DNA from: an uncultured Clostridia bacterium
GTDB lineage: Bacteria > Bacillota > Clostridia > TANB77 > CAG-508
Assembly: GCA_948891265.1 (NCBI GenBank)
Contig: CAQUBD010000035.1
Location: 1 to 16,990 of the forward strand
Length of the DNA: 16,990 bases
Direction: 5' to 3'
The translations under genes were made by a program, and so were the position numbers. The notes beneath the pieces were generated by a model. It worked only from the letters and a program-made list of their open reading frames with translations. It had not been told where the DNA came from and did no database searches. Of the stretch, positions 15,716-16,990 are shown in pieces. Each line of letters begins with the position of its first letter. Positions within the stretch are counted from its first letter, which is position 1.

Positions 15716-15739
15716 ATTTAAGTTTGAAAAATAATCATC

Positions 15740-15825
15740 ATTTGGCGACGTTAGACTTCATTTGAAATCAAATCGACGTACACCAGTACGTCGATTTGAT
15801 TTCAAATTTGTCTGCCTAGCCAAAT
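15740..15825. repeat. 86-base long hairpin between nrdD and nrdG
   Basis: The inner arms, 15760-15781 and 15786-15807, pair perfectly over 22 bp around an ACCA loop. Outside them AGAC (15753-15756) pairs with GTCT (15810-15813) and ATTTGGC (15740-15746) with GCCAAAT (15819-15825), separated by unpaired asymmetric segments. The T-run after it is weak (TTCTTTT at 15831-15837). It may be a small mobile palindrome (MITE-like), an attenuator of nrdG, or a processing site. Confidence 0.7.
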
Positions 15826-15845
15826 AACGATTCTTTTCCAAACTA

Positions 15846-15851
15846 TATAAT
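15846..15851 (+). promoter_or_regulatory. Possible nrdG -10 box
   Basis: TATAAT at 15846-15851 lies after the long hairpin and 33 bases before the nrdG start. No good -35 box is present, so it would be weak or activator dependent. Confidence 0.35.
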
Positions 15852-15884
15852 AAACTTGAAGTAGTAAAAAGGAATAGATGAAAT

Positions 15885-16412
15885 ATGAATTATGCAGATA
15901 TAAAAAAAGTTGATGTAGCAAATGGAGAAGGAGTTAGAGTTTCGGTATTTGTAAGTGGATGTAATCATCATTGTAAAGGATGTTTTAATGAATGTGCATG
16001 GGACTTTAATTATGGAAATGAATTTACAGAAAAAGAAGAAGAAAAAATAATTAATTATATGGATCATGATTATATAGAAGGATTATCACTTTTAGGAGGA
16101 GAACCATTAGAACCTAAGAATCAAGAAGGGTTATTACCACTAGTAAAAAAAGTTAAAGAAAAATTTCCAAATAAAAATATATGGTGTTATACAGGATTTG
16201 ACTTCGAAAAAGATGTAATGGGTACAATGGCTAAAAACAGTGAAACAACTAGAGAACTTCTTAAATATATAGATATTGTAGTTGATGGAAAGTTCGAAGA
16301 AGAAAAGAAAGATTTAAAACTACAATTTAGAGGCTCTTCAAACCAAAGAATTTTGAATGTAAAAGAAACATTAAAAACAGGAGAACTGAAAAAAGAAGAA
16401 AAATATAGATAA
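15885..16412 (+). CDS. nrdG: Anaerobic ribonucleotide reductase activating protein
   Basis: NrdG is the radical SAM activase that abstracts a hydrogen from the NrdD glycine to generate its radical. The 175-residue protein has the [4Fe-4S] motif C26-x3-C30-x2-C33, the SAM-binding LLGGEPL around residue 68, and NIWCYTGF in the core, all typical. AAAAAGGAA at 15866-15874 supports the ATG at 15885. It pairs with nrdD; the 169-base gap with a strong hairpin is wider than usual for this pair and may lower or uncouple nrdG expression. Confidence 0.95.
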   Translation: MNYADIKKVDVANGEGVRVSVFVSGCNHHCKGCFNECAWDFNYGNEFTEKEEEKIINYMDHDYIEGLSLLGGEPLEPKNQEGLLPLVKKVKEKFPNKNIWCYTGFDFEKDVMGTMAKNSETTRELLKYIDIVVDGKFEEEKKDLKLQFRGSSNQRILNVKETLKTGELKKEEKYR

Positions 16413-16441
16413 TATATTTATATTATTCATAATTTAAAAAT

Positions 16442-16528
16442 AAATCGCTAAAAAGTATAAGTAAGAATGATTTATATTAATATCTTAAAATAACAAGGGT
16501 ATTTTAAATCACACTTTTTAGCGATTTT
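16442..16528. repeat. Nested inverted repeat after nrdG
   Basis: AAATCGCTAAAAAGT (16442-16456) and ACTTTTTAGCGATTT (16513-16527) are perfect 15-base arms around 56 bases. Inside, TTAAAATA (16485-16492) pairs with TATTTTAA (16500-16507). It may end nrdG transcription, or be a small terminal-inverted-repeat element or a structured RNA. No clear target-site duplication was seen. Confidence 0.6.
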
Positions 16529-16605
16529 ACATTAATAAAATTAAACTACGATATGAATTGTGATAATTTATTAGTAAAATAGGAAAAATTACCAATAAAA
16601 AAGTA

Positions 16606-16634
16606 TTGACTTTGGTGATAAAAGGTGGTATTAT
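16606..16634 (+). promoter_or_regulatory. rRNA operon promoter P1
   Basis: TTGACT at 16606-16611 and TATTAT at 16629-16634 have a 17-base spacer. It lies 115 bases upstream of a second, perfect promoter, the tandem layout usual for rRNA operons in Bacillota. Confidence 0.75.
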
Positions 16635-16720
16635 TTTATTTAGTCACACGTTTTAAAAGTACTATTAAATAATCTAAAAAGTATTTGTAAAAAAAATAGT
16701 AAAAAATTTTAAAAAATGTG

Positions 16721-16749
16721 TTGACAAAGAAAAAAACTTATAGTATAAT
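16721..16749 (+). promoter_or_regulatory. rRNA operon promoter P2
   Basis: TTGACA at 16721-16726 and TATAAT at 16744-16749 are both consensus with a 17-base spacer. The A/T tracts at 16685-16718 resemble an UP element. Confidence 0.9.
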
Positions 16750-16756
16750 ACAAATC

Positions 16757-16976
16757 GTTCCATGCAAAAAAGGAACAAAAAGTACATTGAAAAGTAAACA
16801 GTAAATCCTTTAGAGAATAAACCGAAGCGGTATAATTCTTTAACCTAAGAATTAGTACCGAAAAGTTATTTTTTAAAAGTTTTTTATTCAATAAAAAAAG
16901 TAAGAAGTTTTAAGAGCTTGATAAAACACTTAAGTTTTAGATTTATAACATTCGAAAGAATGAAATATAAATACCA
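16757..16976 (+). other. 16S rRNA precursor leader
   Basis: The leader begins with GTTCC (16757-16761) pairing with GGAAC (16772-16776). TACATTGAAAAG at 16783-16794 resembles the boxA-type antitermination segment of Bacillota rRNA leaders. A long hairpin follows: CGGTA+TAATTCTT (16828-16840) with AAGAATTA (16847-16854) and TACCG (16856-16860), one G bulged. T-runs follow it. A third, CATTC-GAAA-GAATG (16949-16962), has a GAAA tetraloop. No open frame of interest lies here. Confidence 0.6.
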
Positions 16977-16983
16977 CAAACAA

Positions 16984-16990
16984 GAGAGTT
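16984..16990 (+). rRNA. 5' end of a 16S rRNA gene, cut by the window edge
   Basis: The window ends in GAGAGTT, matching the start of the universal 16S 5' sequence AGAGTTTGATC. Alone this is short, but the tandem strong promoters and long structured leader support it. The exact mature 5' end is not known and may lie a few bases earlier. Confidence 0.65.

Noticed and set aside
15740..15825. Integron attC site, because GTTAGAC occurs at 15750-15756
   Set aside because: GTTRRRY should be on the 3' side of the folded site with a matching RYYYAAC on the 5' side. Here it lies in the 5' arm, the partner lacks AAC, and no integrase is seen.

Overview
The window is very AT-rich, bacterial and densely coding. 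Gene content, strong AGGAGG-type ribosome binding sites, TTGACA/TATAAT promoters with frequent TGn extensions, and an oxygen-sensitive class III ribonucleotide reductase as the only reductase seen point to an anaerobic low-GC Bacillota, most likely a Clostridia lineage. I cannot name a species.

Left part (1-5240, + strand): translation and rRNA-modification genes prmC, whiA, hemW and rlmN, then an orphan sortase with its own promoter and terminator. Middle (5290-10120): recJ, two small membrane-protein genes on the - strand, and relA (bifunctional (p)ppGpp synthetase/hydrolase). The order recJ ... relA ... MBL hydrolase ... hisS matches the common clostridial recJ-apt-relA-dtd-MBL-hisS neighbourhood, but apt and dtd are absent and two unrecognised membrane genes sit in the apt position. 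GC-rich palindromic REP-like repeats follow both recJ and relA. Next come an MBL hydrolase, a 68-residue orphan with its own promoter and terminator, and hisS. Right part (12690-16410): a Crp/Fnr-type regulator divergent from nrdD, followed by nrdG. Two matching inverted repeats (GTTGC-N4-GCAAC) lie where they could repress the regulator gene and activate nrdD. The last 400 bases hold tandem rRNA promoters and a structured leader that ends on the first bases of a 16S rRNA gene.

The most striking observation is in recJ. Its frame is broken twice, each time by one extra C in the identical 12-mer CACTTCGGAATA (5825-5836 and 5976-5987). Reading CTT then stepping +1 to GGA restores a complete 561-residue RecJ at both sites. 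In-frame CGG appears nowhere in the roughly 4,600 codons of the twelve recognisable genes except in the pre-shift frame at these two sites. This fits two tandem programmed +1 frameshifts at a hungry CGG codon, a CUU-CGG arrangement like yeast Ty1 CUU-AGG and bacterial prfB CUU-UGA. A systematic sequence error or real pseudogenisation remains possible.
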